From: Lachnospiraceae bacterium
Lineage (GTDB): Bacteria; Bacillota; Clostridia; Lachnospirales; Lachnospiraceae
Assembly: GCA_017535945.1 (NCBI GenBank)
Contig: JAFXTJ010000003.1
Location: forward strand, 1 to 64,000
Direction of reading: 5' to 3'
DNA: 64,000 nt
The notes under the pieces are model-generated. The model was not told where the DNA came from. It did no database searches and saw only the letters and a program-made list of their open reading frames with translations. Position 1 is the first letter of the stretch. Each line of letters begins with the position of its first letter. Below, piece after piece: positions 35,614 to 44,194 of the stretch. A program made the translations under genes and the position numbers.

Positions 35614-35642
35614 ATTTTAACATAAAAACTCCCTGCGGGCAA
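35614..35642 (-). promoter_or_regulatory. glgP promoter embedded in the ileS terminator
   Basis: On the minus strand TTGCCC (35637-35642) and TAAAAT (35614-35619) are 17 bases apart. The -35 box lies in the loop and right arm of the preceding terminator hairpin, and the -10 box follows its T-run. Confidence 0.5.
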
Positions 35643-35655
35643 ACCCGCAGGGAGT
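35628..35655 (-). terminator. Rho-independent terminator of ileS
   Basis: On the minus strand a perfect 12-bp stem (35644-35655 with 35628-35639) and a 4-nt loop, followed by TTTTTA. It begins nine bases after the ileS stop codon. Confidence 0.88.
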
Positions 35656-35663
35656 CTCATCCG

Positions 35664-38600
35664 TTACACGCGCTGTACGCCCAGGCTCACTTTGTCGTCG
35701 CCGAAATCCCATTCCTTTGCTCCGGGCAGCGGATCGTCATAGTTCACGGCATCCGCCAGCACCTTGGCCGCGATGGGCGCCTCATGGGTCCGCACGATCC
35801 CGGCGATCCGTTCACTCCCCGTGACCGACACCCGGATCCTGTCCATCACCTCAAAACCGGAATCCTTGCGCATGTTCTGCAGCTTGCTGATGACCTCGTT
35901 GACGACACCCTCCTCCACAAGTTCCTGCGTGAGATTGGTATCCAGCACCACCGTGATCCCGTGATCCTCGGAGGAGATATAGCCTTCCTTGTGCGTCATC
36001 TCGATGAGGAGATCCTCTTTTGTCAGCTGCACGCTCTCTCCGTTCACCGTAAGATCCAGCGTCCCCGCACTGTTCAGGGTATCCATGGCGGCATTGCCGT
36101 CCAGTTCCTTCAGCGCCGCGCCGATGGCTCCCACGAGCTTGCCGTATTTCGGTCCGACGGTCTTAAGCTGCGGCTTGAAGGAATAGCTGGTGTATTCGCG
36201 CACATCGTCCGCAAAGACGAGATCCTTTACATTGAGCTCGTCCTTCAGGATCTCCTGCGCCTCGGCATCCTGACGGATGGCCGCGCCGTCCTCCCCGGAC
36301 ATGCGCACATACATCTTCGCGATCGGCTGGCGGTTCTTGATCGACGCGGCATTGCGGCAGGCGCTGCCCAGGACCTTGATATCGCGTACGCGGTCCATGA
36401 CGGCCTCCAGCGCGGGATCGATCATCGACCGGTCCGCCGCGGGATAATCGCACAGATGGATCGAGGCAGGTGCCCCGGGGAAGCTTGAGCATACAAGATT
36501 GCGGTAGATCTCCTCCGTCATGAACGGGACCATCGGTGCCGCCGCCTTCGAGATCTCCGTGAGGCAGGTCCACAGGGTCATATAGGCGTTGATCTTGTCC
36601 TGCTCCATGCCGGGCGCCCAGAAACGCTCCCTGCTGCGTCTTACATACCAGTTGGAGAGGTCGTCCACAAAGCCCGCGAGCTTCTTGGCCGCCTCGGGGA
36701 TCCGGTAATTATCCAGATCCTCATCGGCGCCGGCAACCGTCGAATGGAGACGGGACAGGATCCACCGGTCCATCCGGCCAAGCTTGTCCTTTTCCAGCGC
36801 ATACTTCGCCGCATCAAAGCCGTCGATGTTGGCATAGAGGACGAAGAACGCGTACGTGTTCCACAGGGTTCCCAGGAAGCCGCGCTGCCCTTCCTGCACC
36901 GCCTTGCCGGAAAAGCGGCTGGGCAGCCAGGGGGCGGAATTGGTATAGAAGTACCAGCGGATCGCATCGGCGCCGTAGGTCTCGAGTGCCTCAAAAGGAT
37001 CCACCGCATTTCCCTTGGATTTGGACATCTTCTGTCCGTTCTCGTCCTGCACGAGTCCCAGGACGATGACATTCTTAAAGGCCGGCTTGTTAAAGAGGAG
37101 CGTCGCCTCGGCATGCAGGGAATAGAACCATCCGCGGGTCTGGTCCACCGCCTCGGAGATGAACTGCGCCGGGAACTGCTTCTCGAAGAGCTCCTTATTC
37201 TCAAAAGGGTAATGCAGCTGTGCGAACGGCATGGCGCCGGAATCGAACCAGCAGTCGATGACCTCCGGCACACGCTTCATGTCGCTGCCGCACTTGTCGC
37301 ATTTGATGACATAGCGGTCGATGTAGGGTCTGTGGAGTTCCGTGGTCTCCGCCGCCGGATCGCCGGTCTTCTCCGCAAGCTCCTTTCTGCTGCCGACAGC
37401 GGTCTGATTGCCGCAGTCCGGGCACTCCCAGATATTGAGCGGCGTGCCCCAGTAACGGTTGCGGGAGATCCCCCAGTCCTGGATATTCTCGAGCCAGTCG
37501 CCGAAACGCCCCTCTCCGATATTCTTCGGGACCCAGTTGATCTCTTTGTTATTGCGGATGAGATCGTCCCTGACCGCCGTGACCTTGATGAACCAGGAGC
37601 TGCGGGCATAATAGATGAGCGGCGTGCCGCAGCGCCAGCAGTGCGGATAATCGTGCTCAAACTTCGGCGCCGCCATGAGGAGGCCGCGCTTGTCGAGGTC
37701 CTTCAGCACCTCCGGATCGGCGCTCACGGCGCCCTCCTGCATCTCCTTCTCGGTCGGCTTGCATCGCATTCCGCCGAAGGGCGTCTCGGGCAGGAGTTTG
37801 CCCTGCTCATCGACCATCTGTACGAGCGGCAGATCATACTTGCGGCCCACCTGTGCGTCATCCTCACCGAAGGCCGGCGCGATATGGACGATACCGGTAC
37901 CGTCGGTCATGGTGACGTAGCTGTCGCATACGACGAAGAACGCCTTCTTATGCTGTTTCTCCGCTTCCTCCGCAGCGCATTCATAGAGCGGCTCGTATTC
38001 CCGGTGCTCCAGTTCCCTGCCGGTGAAGGTCTCAAGAACCTCGAACGCGGGACCCTCCGCTTCGTCCTTCTTAAGCGGCCCCAGAACGGTATCCGCCAGC
38101 GCCTGTGCCAGATAATAAACATTACCGTCCGCCGCTTTCGCCTTGATATAGGTTTCCTCCGGGTTCACGCACAGCGCGACATTGGAGGGCAGCGTCCAGG
38201 GCGTCGTCGTCCAGGCGAGGAAATACGCGTCCTCTCCCTTTGCCTTAAACCGCACCACCGCGGAGCGTTCCTTCAGGACCTTGTAGCCCTGTGCCACCTC
38301 ATGGGAGGACAGCGGTGTCCCGCAGCGCGGGCAGTAGGGGACAACCTTGAAGCCCTTATAGAGCAGGCCCTTGTCCCAGATCTCCTTTAATGCCCACCAC
38401 TCGGACTCGATGAAATCATCATCGTAGGTGATGTAGGGGTTGTCCATATCCGCCCAGAAACCGACGGTGCCGGAGAAATCCTCCCACATGCCCTTGTACT
38501 TCCAGACGCTCTCCTTGCACTTCTTTATGAACGGCTCGATCCCGTAGGCCTCGATCTGGTCCTTGCCCTCGATCCCGAGCGCCTTCTCCACCTCGAGTTC

Positions 38601-38876
38601 AACCGGCAGTCCGTGCGTGTCCCAGCCGGCCTTGCGGGGGACATCATAGCCCTTCATGGTGCGGTAGCGGGGGATCATATCCTTGATGGCGCGGGTCAGC
38701 ACATGACCGATATGCGGCTTGCCGTTGGCCGTCGGCGGCCCGTCATAGAACATATACATGGGACTGCCTTCGCGGATGCGGATGGACTCTCCGAAGATGT
38801 CCTCCTCCTTCCAGAAGCGCTCGATCTGCTTCTCCCGCTCGACAAAATTCAGGTCCGTGCTGACTTTGGAATACAT
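35664..38876 (-). CDS. ileS: Isoleucine--tRNA ligase, long type-2-like form
   Basis: A 1070-residue class I aminoacyl-tRNA synthetase that charges tRNA-Ile and edits Val. The ATP-binding HIGH is in GPPTANGKPHIGHVLTRAIKD, the editing domain carries WTTTPWTLPSNVALCVN, a CxxC zinc pair occurs twice (WECPDC and IKCDKC), and the KMSKS loop is KMSKSKGNAVDP. The length and the GPPTANGKPHIGH context fit the eukaryote-like type 2 enzymes rather than the 930-residue type 1. The start at 38876 follows a weak purine-rich site (AGAGAGGCAGG). No T-box leader fits in the 96 bp upstream. Confidence 0.95.
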   Translation of the reverse strand: MYSKVSTDLNFVEREKQIERFWKEEDIFGESIRIREGSPMYMFYDGPPTANGKPHIGHVLTRAIKDMIPRYRTMKGYDVPRKAGWDTHGLPVELEVEKALGIEGKDQIEAYGIEPFIKKCKESVWKYKGMWEDFSGTVGFWADMDNPYITYDDDFIESEWWALKEIWDKGLLYKGFKVVPYCPRCGTPLSSHEVAQGYKVLKERSAVVRFKAKGEDAYFLAWTTTPWTLPSNVALCVNPEETYIKAKAADGNVYYLAQALADTVLGPLKKDEAEGPAFEVLETFTGRELEHREYEPLYECAAEEAEKQHKKAFFVVCDSYVTMTDGTGIVHIAPAFGEDDAQVGRKYDLPLVQMVDEQGKLLPETPFGGMRCKPTEKEMQEGAVSADPEVLKDLDKRGLLMAAPKFEHDYPHCWRCGTPLIYYARSSWFIKVTAVRDDLIRNNKEINWVPKNIGEGRFGDWLENIQDWGISRNRYWGTPLNIWECPDCGNQTAVGSRKELAEKTGDPAAETTELHRPYIDRYVIKCDKCGSDMKRVPEVIDCWFDSGAMPFAQLHYPFENKELFEKQFPAQFISEAVDQTRGWFYSLHAEATLLFNKPAFKNVIVLGLVQDENGQKMSKSKGNAVDPFEALETYGADAIRWYFYTNSAPWLPSRFSGKAVQEGQRGFLGTLWNTYAFFVLYANIDGFDAAKYALEKDKLGRMDRWILSRLHSTVAGADEDLDNYRIPEAAKKLAGFVDDLSNWYVRRSRERFWAPGMEQDKINAYMTLWTCLTEISKAAAPMVPFMTEEIYRNLVCSSFPGAPASIHLCDYPAADRSMIDPALEAVMDRVRDIKVLGSACRNAASIKNRQPIAKMYVRMSGEDGAAIRQDAEAQEILKDELNVKDLVFADDVREYTSYSFKPQLKTVGPKYGKLVGAIGAALKELDGNAAMDTLNSAGTLDLTVNGESVQLTKEDLLIEMTHKEGYISSEDHGITVVLDTNLTQELVEEGVVNEVISKLQNMRKDSGFEVMDRIRVSVTGSERIAGIVRTHEAPIAAKVLADAVNYDDPLPGAKEWDFGDDKVSLGVQRV

Positions 38877-38920
38877 AATGCCTGCCTCTCTTTGTAGGTA
38901 TTGACGATAGTTAACAAGAT

Positions 38921-38949
38921 ATTCTACGAAATCCGCGTCCAAAATGCAA
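38921..38949 (-). promoter_or_regulatory. Candidate ileS promoter
   Basis: On the minus strand TTGCAT (38944-38949) and TAGAAT (38921-38926) are 17 bases apart, giving a leader of about 40 nt. Confidence 0.45.
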
Positions 38950-38957
38950 CCGTCTCA

Positions 38958-38966
38958 TGGTATAAT
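38958..38966 (+). promoter_or_regulatory. Extended -10 box for a leaderless Nudix transcript
   Basis: TGGTATAAT (extended, perfect -10) ends seven bases before the A of the ATG at 38973. No Shine-Dalgarno lies between, and the -35 region is poor. Confidence 0.6.
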
Positions 38967-38972
38967 ATCCGT

Positions 38973-39908
38973 ATGCTGCAGGATATCGCACCGGTTTTTC
39001 TGAATAATGCCTACCACCCCGCGCCGCCGCAGGACGACGACGTGGTGTTCGCGTTCGCCGAAAAAGGGGCGGAGTTCTTCGTACGCGTCTTTGACGACAC
39101 GGGCCATGTGCCGGACCGTCCGGTCACGGATGAATACCCCGTGACGCCGAAGCTCGTCTTCCCGCGCGTGCTGGATTATCTGCAGCAGGAACCCGGACGG
39201 ATCTCCTCCCTGCGCTATCTCTTCCGGATCGATGATACCGCGGTGTTTCTCGACACCGCCGGCGGGGAACCCGTGCTGCCCGGATTTACAAAGCTCACCA
39301 CGAGGCTGCTGCGCAGAGGACAGCCGCAGGAACTGTGCTTTGCCGGCGCCACGGCGTGGCATCTGCGCGGATGGTACCGCTATCACCGCTTCTGCGGAGC
39401 CTGCGGGACACCGCTCGTACCGGACAAAAAAGAACGCGCCCTGCGCTGCCCGTCCTGCGGTCTGGTCAGTTACCCGCGTATCAATCCCGCCGTCATCATC
39501 GGCGTGACAAACGGAGACAGGATCATCCTCTCCCGTTACTCCCCCGGGCATCAGTCCAGCGTCTATAATACCAGCGGCCGTGTCTACCGCGGTCTGTCCC
39601 TTGTGGCGGGCTATTGCGAGATCGGAGAGACGCTCGAGGATACCGTGCGCCGGGAAGTGATGGAGGAAGTCGGGCTGCATGTGAAGAATATCCGATACTA
39701 CAAGTCCCAGCCCTGGGGCTTTGACGGTGCTCTGTTGGTGGGATTTTACTGCGATGTGGACGGAGATGATACCATTGTCCGGGATCCGTCGGAGCTCTCC
39801 GAGGCCGCGTGGCACGAAAGGAACGGGATTGAACCGCCTGTGCGCACCGCCAGTCTCACCAGTGAGATGATCGCACATTTCAAAGATCACCCGGAGTATT
39901 TCACTTAA
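38973..39908 (+). CDS. NADH pyrophosphatase-like Nudix hydrolase (NudC type)
   Basis: A 311-residue enzyme of the NudC group, which splits NAD(H) or removes NAD caps from RNA. It has a zinc ribbon (FCGACGTPLVPD and LRCPSCGLVSYPRINP) and a Nudix box in GYCEIGETLEDTVRREVMEEVGL (about residues 212-234) with all catalytic glutamates. A SQPWGFDGALLVGFY segment (SQPWPFPxS in NudC) follows, as expected for NADH specificity. The ATG at 38973 is the only sensible start. The gene appears to be leaderless. Confidence 0.9.
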   Translation: MLQDIAPVFLNNAYHPAPPQDDDVVFAFAEKGAEFFVRVFDDTGHVPDRPVTDEYPVTPKLVFPRVLDYLQQEPGRISSLRYLFRIDDTAVFLDTAGGEPVLPGFTKLTTRLLRRGQPQELCFAGATAWHLRGWYRYHRFCGACGTPLVPDKKERALRCPSCGLVSYPRINPAVIIGVTNGDRIILSRYSPGHQSSVYNTSGRVYRGLSLVAGYCEIGETLEDTVRREVMEEVGLHVKNIRYYKSQPWGFDGALLVGFYCDVDGDDTIVRDPSELSEAAWHERNGIEPPVRTASLTSEMIAHFKDHPEYFT

Positions 39909-39934
39909 AGCGTATCCGTCTGTTCCGTTCCCTA

Positions 39935-40735
39935 TCACATCACATAGTAATGTCTGCCGAGCCATCTGGCGATGCCGTCCAGACCGGGATAGAGCAGACG
40001 CTCGTTGATATTCTGATGATCGAGGAAATCCCGGATCTGCCAGCGCAGCTCCTTCCTGATAAGATATCGCACGGTCTGATCGGTGGAAGAATCGAGAAAT
40101 CCCTCGATATCGGTCATATCGTCCGGAATGACCGAAAAAAAGGAATACTGATTGGCGATCCTGGGATCCACGGAAGGCGGTTCGATCACCACCATGGCCT
40201 TGCCCGCCATATCCGCATCATACTGTTCCAGACTCCCGCAGGCTTCCTGAAGCGTCTCCACGGAAAAGACCGTCGTGCGGCTCTTCTTCTCCACGGCGCG
40301 GTAGCGCTCGGGCAGCATCCGGTGCAGTTCGTTCACATCCATGCGCCACACCACGCAATCATGCTGATCCATCTCGCAGAGACTATCCTCCGTGAGCGCA
40401 AAATGCGTGGCGATGAGCGGAGAATAGGACCAGTCCAGCAGCCTCGTCGGCAGGCCGTGATGCTGCCCCAGGATCAGCTGGTGCCATACGCTGCGTTCCA
40501 CGGTAGGTTCTTCCAGCGCGGCGTATTTGGTGAAATTCGACAGGATACTGAATTCCAGTTCCTTTTTCAGACCCTTGCAGGTCCGCTGCAGACTGGTGAC
40601 GATCCGATAGGATGCATCCGGCTGGCCGCGATAGACAAACAGATTCCGGTAGCGCTTAAGATCCGGCCGGTATTCCTGTTCCGACATCATTTCAAACAGC
40701 GCATGCATATCCGCGATCTCTATTGTCCGGATCAT
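39935..40735 (-). CDS. FRG domain-containing protein
   Basis: A 266-residue cytosolic protein with an FRG domain. The region NLFVYRGQPDASYRIVTSLQR and the downstream QHHGLPTRLLDWSYSPLIATHFAL are diagnostic. The biochemical role of FRG is not established; the domain occurs in phage-defence and toxin-like proteins and in stand-alone form as here. GAGGAGGATAT precedes the ATG. It lies alone between a Nudix gene and a DUF975 gene. Confidence 0.88.
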   Translation of the reverse strand: MIRTIEIADMHALFEMMSEQEYRPDLKRYRNLFVYRGQPDASYRIVTSLQRTCKGLKKELEFSILSNFTKYAALEEPTVERSVWHQLILGQHHGLPTRLLDWSYSPLIATHFALTEDSLCEMDQHDCVVWRMDVNELHRMLPERYRAVEKKSRTTVFSVETLQEACGSLEQYDADMAGKAMVVIEPPSVDPRIANQYSFFSVIPDDMTDIEGFLDSSTDQTVRYLIRKELRWQIRDFLDHQNINERLLYPGLDGIARWLGRHYYVM

Positions 40736-40784
40736 ATATCCTCCTCACAGATGCCGCCGGCGTCATATCCCTGCAGGCAAAAGA

Positions 40785-40811
40785 ATCCCCCGCCGCTGAA
40801 CGGCGGGGGAT
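40785..40811 (-). terminator. Rho-independent terminator of the DUF975 gene
   Basis: On the minus strand an 11-bp perfect stem (ATCCCCCGCCG and its complement; 40801-40811 with 40785-40795) and a 5-nt loop, followed by TCTTTT. It begins about ten bases after the stop codon at 40822. Confidence 0.85.
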
Positions 40812-40821
40812 CGATCATGCT

Positions 40822-41562
40822 TTACGCAACCGTATTTCCCTGCTGCGCATAACCGGCCTTGATGGCCTTGTAGAGCTCTGCATCCGTGGCATTGATATAG
40901 GGTCTTACATAGAAGACACCCGCGATGCCGCACGTGATGCACTCGAGGAGCACCCAGCCGATGAAGGAGAGATCCAGGATAAACGCATTCATCTTCTGTC
41001 CGTTCATCATCTGACGGGAGAGCGTGATGACCTCCGTGGGCTTCATATCCGGATTCTCCGCCAGGATATAGGGAACCAGACGGTAGGAATAGCACTTGAC
41101 GATCCCGGGGATGATAAAGAGGCAGAACCACAGAGCGAGGAAGATGTCCCTGAGTAGTGTTGTGACGACGACATTGCCCCAGCGGGGTTTGAAGCCGGCG
41201 CCCAGGGTGTTCAGATCCGCGTTCGCATCGCTGTTTTTGAGGAAGAAGTTCTTGCAGCCAACCTGAAGCGGGTTGAACACCAGGATGTCAAGCACGATGA
41301 ACAGAAGTGCCAGCGTTGCGAGGATGCCGAGGATGACCGCCACAAGCGCAAATGCTTCGACTCCCCCCATCTGTTCCAGCGCGGCCTGCAGGCTGTTGCC
41401 GTTCCCGGTCGCCTGGGATGCCCCGTTGCTGGCGCCCGAACTGCTGCTCGAGCTGGAGATGCCCGTGATGACGGACAGGATGAGCGCTACCAGCACGCTC
41501 AGCCAATAGTTTCTTTTGAAGGCTTCCTTTCCCTTAGCCTTCAGGTCTGCACGATTCCACAT
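40822..41562 (-). CDS. DUF975 family membrane protein
   Basis: A 246-residue integral membrane protein with about five helices. It opens with RADLKAKGKEAFKRNYWLSVLVALIL, the DUF975 signature. A serine- and glycine-rich segment (SSSSSSGASNGASQ) lies between the first two helices, and the later region PRWGNVVVTTLLRDIFLALW is also typical. Function unknown. AGAAAGGAG lies upstream of the ATG. It precedes a clear terminator. Confidence 0.85.
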   Translation of the reverse strand: MWNRADLKAKGKEAFKRNYWLSVLVALILSVITGISSSSSSSGASNGASQATGNGNSLQAALEQMGGVEAFALVAVILGILATLALLFIVLDILVFNPLQVGCKNFFLKNSDANADLNTLGAGFKPRWGNVVVTTLLRDIFLALWFCLFIIPGIVKCYSYRLVPYILAENPDMKPTEVITLSRQMMNGQKMNAFILDLSFIGWVLLECITCGIAGVFYVRPYINATDAELYKAIKAGYAQQGNTVA

Positions 41563-41594
41563 GTCTTCATTCTCCTTTCTGTTGACAGTTTTCT

Positions 41595-42632
41595 CTATCG
41601 ACAGGCAGCAATGAGAGCCGCCGTGTCTTCTCCCTTGCGGCGCATCCGGCAGGTCTGCGTGAGCGCGATCTCCTGTCCCTTGTGCGCCTCGTCATACTCC
41701 GCCGCCGCTTCCTCTATGAGCGTCTGCAGGAGCTTCAGTGCCGATTTCTCGCCCTGCTCCAGCAGGAGCACGAACCGTCCCTCTCCGGTGTGAATGAGTT
41801 CGCCGTCCCTCGGCGCATCCCGCTTGAGGATCTCCGCCAGTGCCTCCGGATTGCTCTTCGTCTCAAAAGTCAGGACATTGCGGCATTCCCTGCGGCCGTC
41901 CTGGACCATTGCGATCACATAGGAGAGATATTCCTTATTGTACAATCCCGTCTCGGCATCGTCAAATCGCCAGGCGTCGATCATCGAAAAATACATGAAG
42001 ATCAGCGCGATGGAAAACCCCAATGCCGCGGCGGAATACGGCGTAAAGATATTGATGAACGTACCCGCGATCGTCGGCAAAAGGACCGGTGCGATATGGA
42101 AGAAATGCACCTGCCTGCCCTCCATGCGGCTCTGTACATACAGGATCAGGGACAGGAGAAAATAGTAATACTCCAGTCCTTCGAGCACATGATACAGCAC
42201 CGTGGGCACGTAATGATTATCCGGACCGATCGTGAAGACGATGCCTGTGAACAGGTTGATCACCAATGCCACGGCGCCGGCCAGAATGGGGACAAACAGG
42301 ACCCCCAGCCTGCGGATGAGATGATCCTTGCTGCCGAAGAGTTTGAAGTCAACATAAAGAAGCCAGTAATAGGCGAGTACCAGCATGGACATCTCCAGGA
42401 TCGTCTTGAAGATCAGCTCGGCCGTCGCGCCGAAAGGCTGCTCGTGCAACGCGTAGCAGATGCTGCTGCATACGGCATCGACCATGACCGCCAGACACAG
42501 GACGAAATAAAGCTTTTCTCCCGTTGTCTCCCGCTTCCTCAGCCGGCTCGACAGACATACAAGACCCAGCATCATGAGAAAGGCCATTACATCGGAATAC
42601 ACGGTCACAGCCGATCGTTCCGCCAGGATCAT
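41595..42632 (-). CDS. 7TM protein with degenerate GGDEF domain
   Basis: A 345-residue protein with seven helices (residues about 10-215) and a cytosolic domain that starts DAETGLYNKEYLSYV, the standard opening of a GGDEF domain. The domain is short, and where the GGDEF loop should be it reads HTGEGRFVLLLEQ. With GEGRF in place of GGDEF it should not make c-di-GMP. It may bind a nucleotide or act as a partner protein. Its start overlaps the stop of the output-less 7TM gene upstream (ATGA), so the two are coupled and may form a complex. Confidence 0.8.
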   Translation of the reverse strand: MILAERSAVTVYSDVMAFLMMLGLVCLSSRLRKRETTGEKLYFVLCLAVMVDAVCSSICYALHEQPFGATAELIFKTILEMSMLVLAYYWLLYVDFKLFGSKDHLIRRLGVLFVPILAGAVALVINLFTGIVFTIGPDNHYVPTVLYHVLEGLEYYYFLLSLILYVQSRMEGRQVHFFHIAPVLLPTIAGTFINIFTPYSAAALGFSIALIFMYFSMIDAWRFDDAETGLYNKEYLSYVIAMVQDGRRECRNVLTFETKSNPEALAEILKRDAPRDGELIHTGEGRFVLLLEQGEKSALKLLQTLIEEAAAEYDEAHKGQEIALTQTCRMRRKGEDTAALIAACR

Positions 42633-43321
42633 GGCCGCACCTCCTCTTCATAAAAGGTATGATTCATCATATGGATATGGACATAGGCCAGACCCACGGC
42701 AAAGACAACGGGTGTGGAGGAGATTCCCCGGGCGAAGTTGCCGCCGTAGACTCTGACGATCAGCATCAGGAGAAACATCGGCACCAGATGCCTGTCGATC
42801 CTGGCGATGAGGATGACGGCCAATACCGTATAGATCGCGGGCGCGACAAAGATCAGATTATAGTATCCGCCGTATTGATAGATCGTGCCCGGTTCGATCG
42901 TAAAGAGATACCCGAAAAAGACATTGCCCAGAATGACCGGTATGGTGATCACAAACGGCAGAGCATACAGATTCCATTTGCGCCGCCGTTCCTGGGAAAA
43001 ACCGTACGCCCGCACATCAAGAAACAGGACCAGCATGAAGCATAAGGTCTCAAACGCCATGGTGAACACCGTATCTCCGGCGATGATCAGACCGGCCGCC
43101 GCCGGATGAGGACTTCTCTCCAGAGAGAAATTCAAGCCGTCCGCCAATGCCGCGATGATATCCACGATCAGCATCCCGTAGAAGATCCGGTCCGCCGCGC
43201 TGCCGCGCCTGCGGTAATAGGAAGTATGCACGATCATGCCGACGAGCAGGAAGACCGCCGCACAATCCATGATGATCGTCCCCGTATTCAGGTAGGACAT
43301 CCTGCTGAAATCAATGAGCAT
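42629..43321 (-). CDS. Stand-alone seven-helix sensory-type membrane protein
   Basis: A 230-residue protein that is nearly all membrane: about seven helices and only a short tail. The loop FTIEPGTIYQYGGYYNLIFVAPAIYTVLAV matches the membrane parts of the neighbouring GGDEF and HD-GYP proteins, but no output domain follows. GAGGAGG precedes the ATG. Coupling to the degenerate GGDEF gene suggests that it works as its partner receptor. Confidence 0.75.
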   Translation of the reverse strand: MLIDFSRMSYLNTGTIIMDCAAVFLLVGMIVHTSYYRRRGSAADRIFYGMLIVDIIAALADGLNFSLERSPHPAAAGLIIAGDTVFTMAFETLCFMLVLFLDVRAYGFSQERRRKWNLYALPFVITIPVILGNVFFGYLFTIEPGTIYQYGGYYNLIFVAPAIYTVLAVILIARIDRHLVPMFLLMLIVRVYGGNFARGISSTPVVFAVGLAYVHIHMMNHTFYEEEVRP

Positions 43322-43324
43322 TCC

Positions 43325-44170
43325 TTATTCCTCCTCTCTCTCCCCCGCCAGTACCACGGCCCCTTTCTTATCCGGGAAGAGTTTGGCCGTCAGATTCGCC
43401 GTTGCTTCATTATATCTGCGCAGGATGACCCGGGTGTCCGCCGGATACTTCACTGCTGCCGCCTGGATGGACCGGCGGATCATCATCGCCATGTTGACCT
43501 TCATATCCGGCTCAAAAGCACACATATAGCCCACGATGAGCTGTCCCGAGGGAAGAGCGTGGACCAGCAGAAATCCGTTTGTTCTTCCGTCCGCCAAGAC
43601 ACATCCGGAGACCTGTACATCAAAAAAAGTCATGGGAAGCGACGCCAGGTCTTCATAAACCCCCCTCTTCTTGTGAAAGAGGGAATCCATGATACCCCGC
43701 CGGTACTGCCGCACCATAAGTCCCTCCAGACTCGTGATGTAGGACGGCACACGCCCTCTGGCCACAGGAAGGGCGGCGATCTCCTCCAGGCTTACGACAA
43801 GATCCCGGCTCTCCCGCTCTTCGGCCGTGAATCCGGCGGCTTCCAATGCCTGCTTCAGTTCTTCATCACATCCGGCAAACTCGTATGCCGTGCGGGTCAC
43901 TTCCTCCTCGGCGGCCGCTTCCTTATATGCCTCCAGCAGTTCCCCTGCCGGCCTGTCTCCGCTGTTATGCAGCCACAACAGCTCCGCGGTGGTGGCTTCC
44001 TCTTCCTCGTCCGCGTTTTTCAACTCATACACGAGGACCGATCTGTTCTCGCCCGCTTCCCCGAGAGCGATCGCCCTGAAATATTCCCGGCCGATGCATT
44101 CCGCGATATCGGGCGGCAGGAGATCCGTATACTCCTCCAGATTATCCCCCGTGATCTTATGATAATTCAA
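43325..44170 (-). CDS. GNAT-like protein with TTG start
   Basis: A 281-residue cytosolic protein with weak GNAT character in both halves (TRTAYEFAGCDEELKQALEAAGF in the first, SGCVLADGRTNGFLLVHALPSGQLIVGYMC in the second). The acetyl-CoA loop is not clear. It resembles the 300-residue protein at 15671-16573 in layout. The start is a TTG at 44170 with GGAGG eight to nine bases upstream. It sits four bases before the 7TM gene and 24 bases after the HD-GYP gene, so all are probably one transcript. Confidence 0.6.
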   Translation of the reverse strand: MNYHKITGDNLEEYTDLLPPDIAECIGREYFRAIALGEAGENRSVLVYELKNADEEEEATTAELLWLHNSGDRPAGELLEAYKEAAAEEEVTRTAYEFAGCDEELKQALEAAGFTAEERESRDLVVSLEEIAALPVARGRVPSYITSLEGLMVRQYRRGIMDSLFHKKRGVYEDLASLPMTFFDVQVSGCVLADGRTNGFLLVHALPSGQLIVGYMCAFEPDMKVNMAMMIRRSIQAAAVKYPADTRVILRRYNEATANLTAKLFPDKKGAVVLAGEREEE

Positions 44171-44194
44171 CGCCGTAACCTCCGCGCCCTCTGC

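Noticed and set aside
33356..35620. A 754-codon open frame on the plus strand opposite glgP
   Set aside because: It is antisense to a full, motif-complete phosphorylase, has an unnatural residue composition rich in His, Ile and Arg, and no ribosome site. Long antisense frames are common in such GC-rich coding DNA.
38877..38972. T-box riboswitch ahead of ileS
   Set aside because: Only 96 bp separate ileS from the divergent Nudix gene, too short for a T-box with its terminator, and no T-box core sequence is visible.
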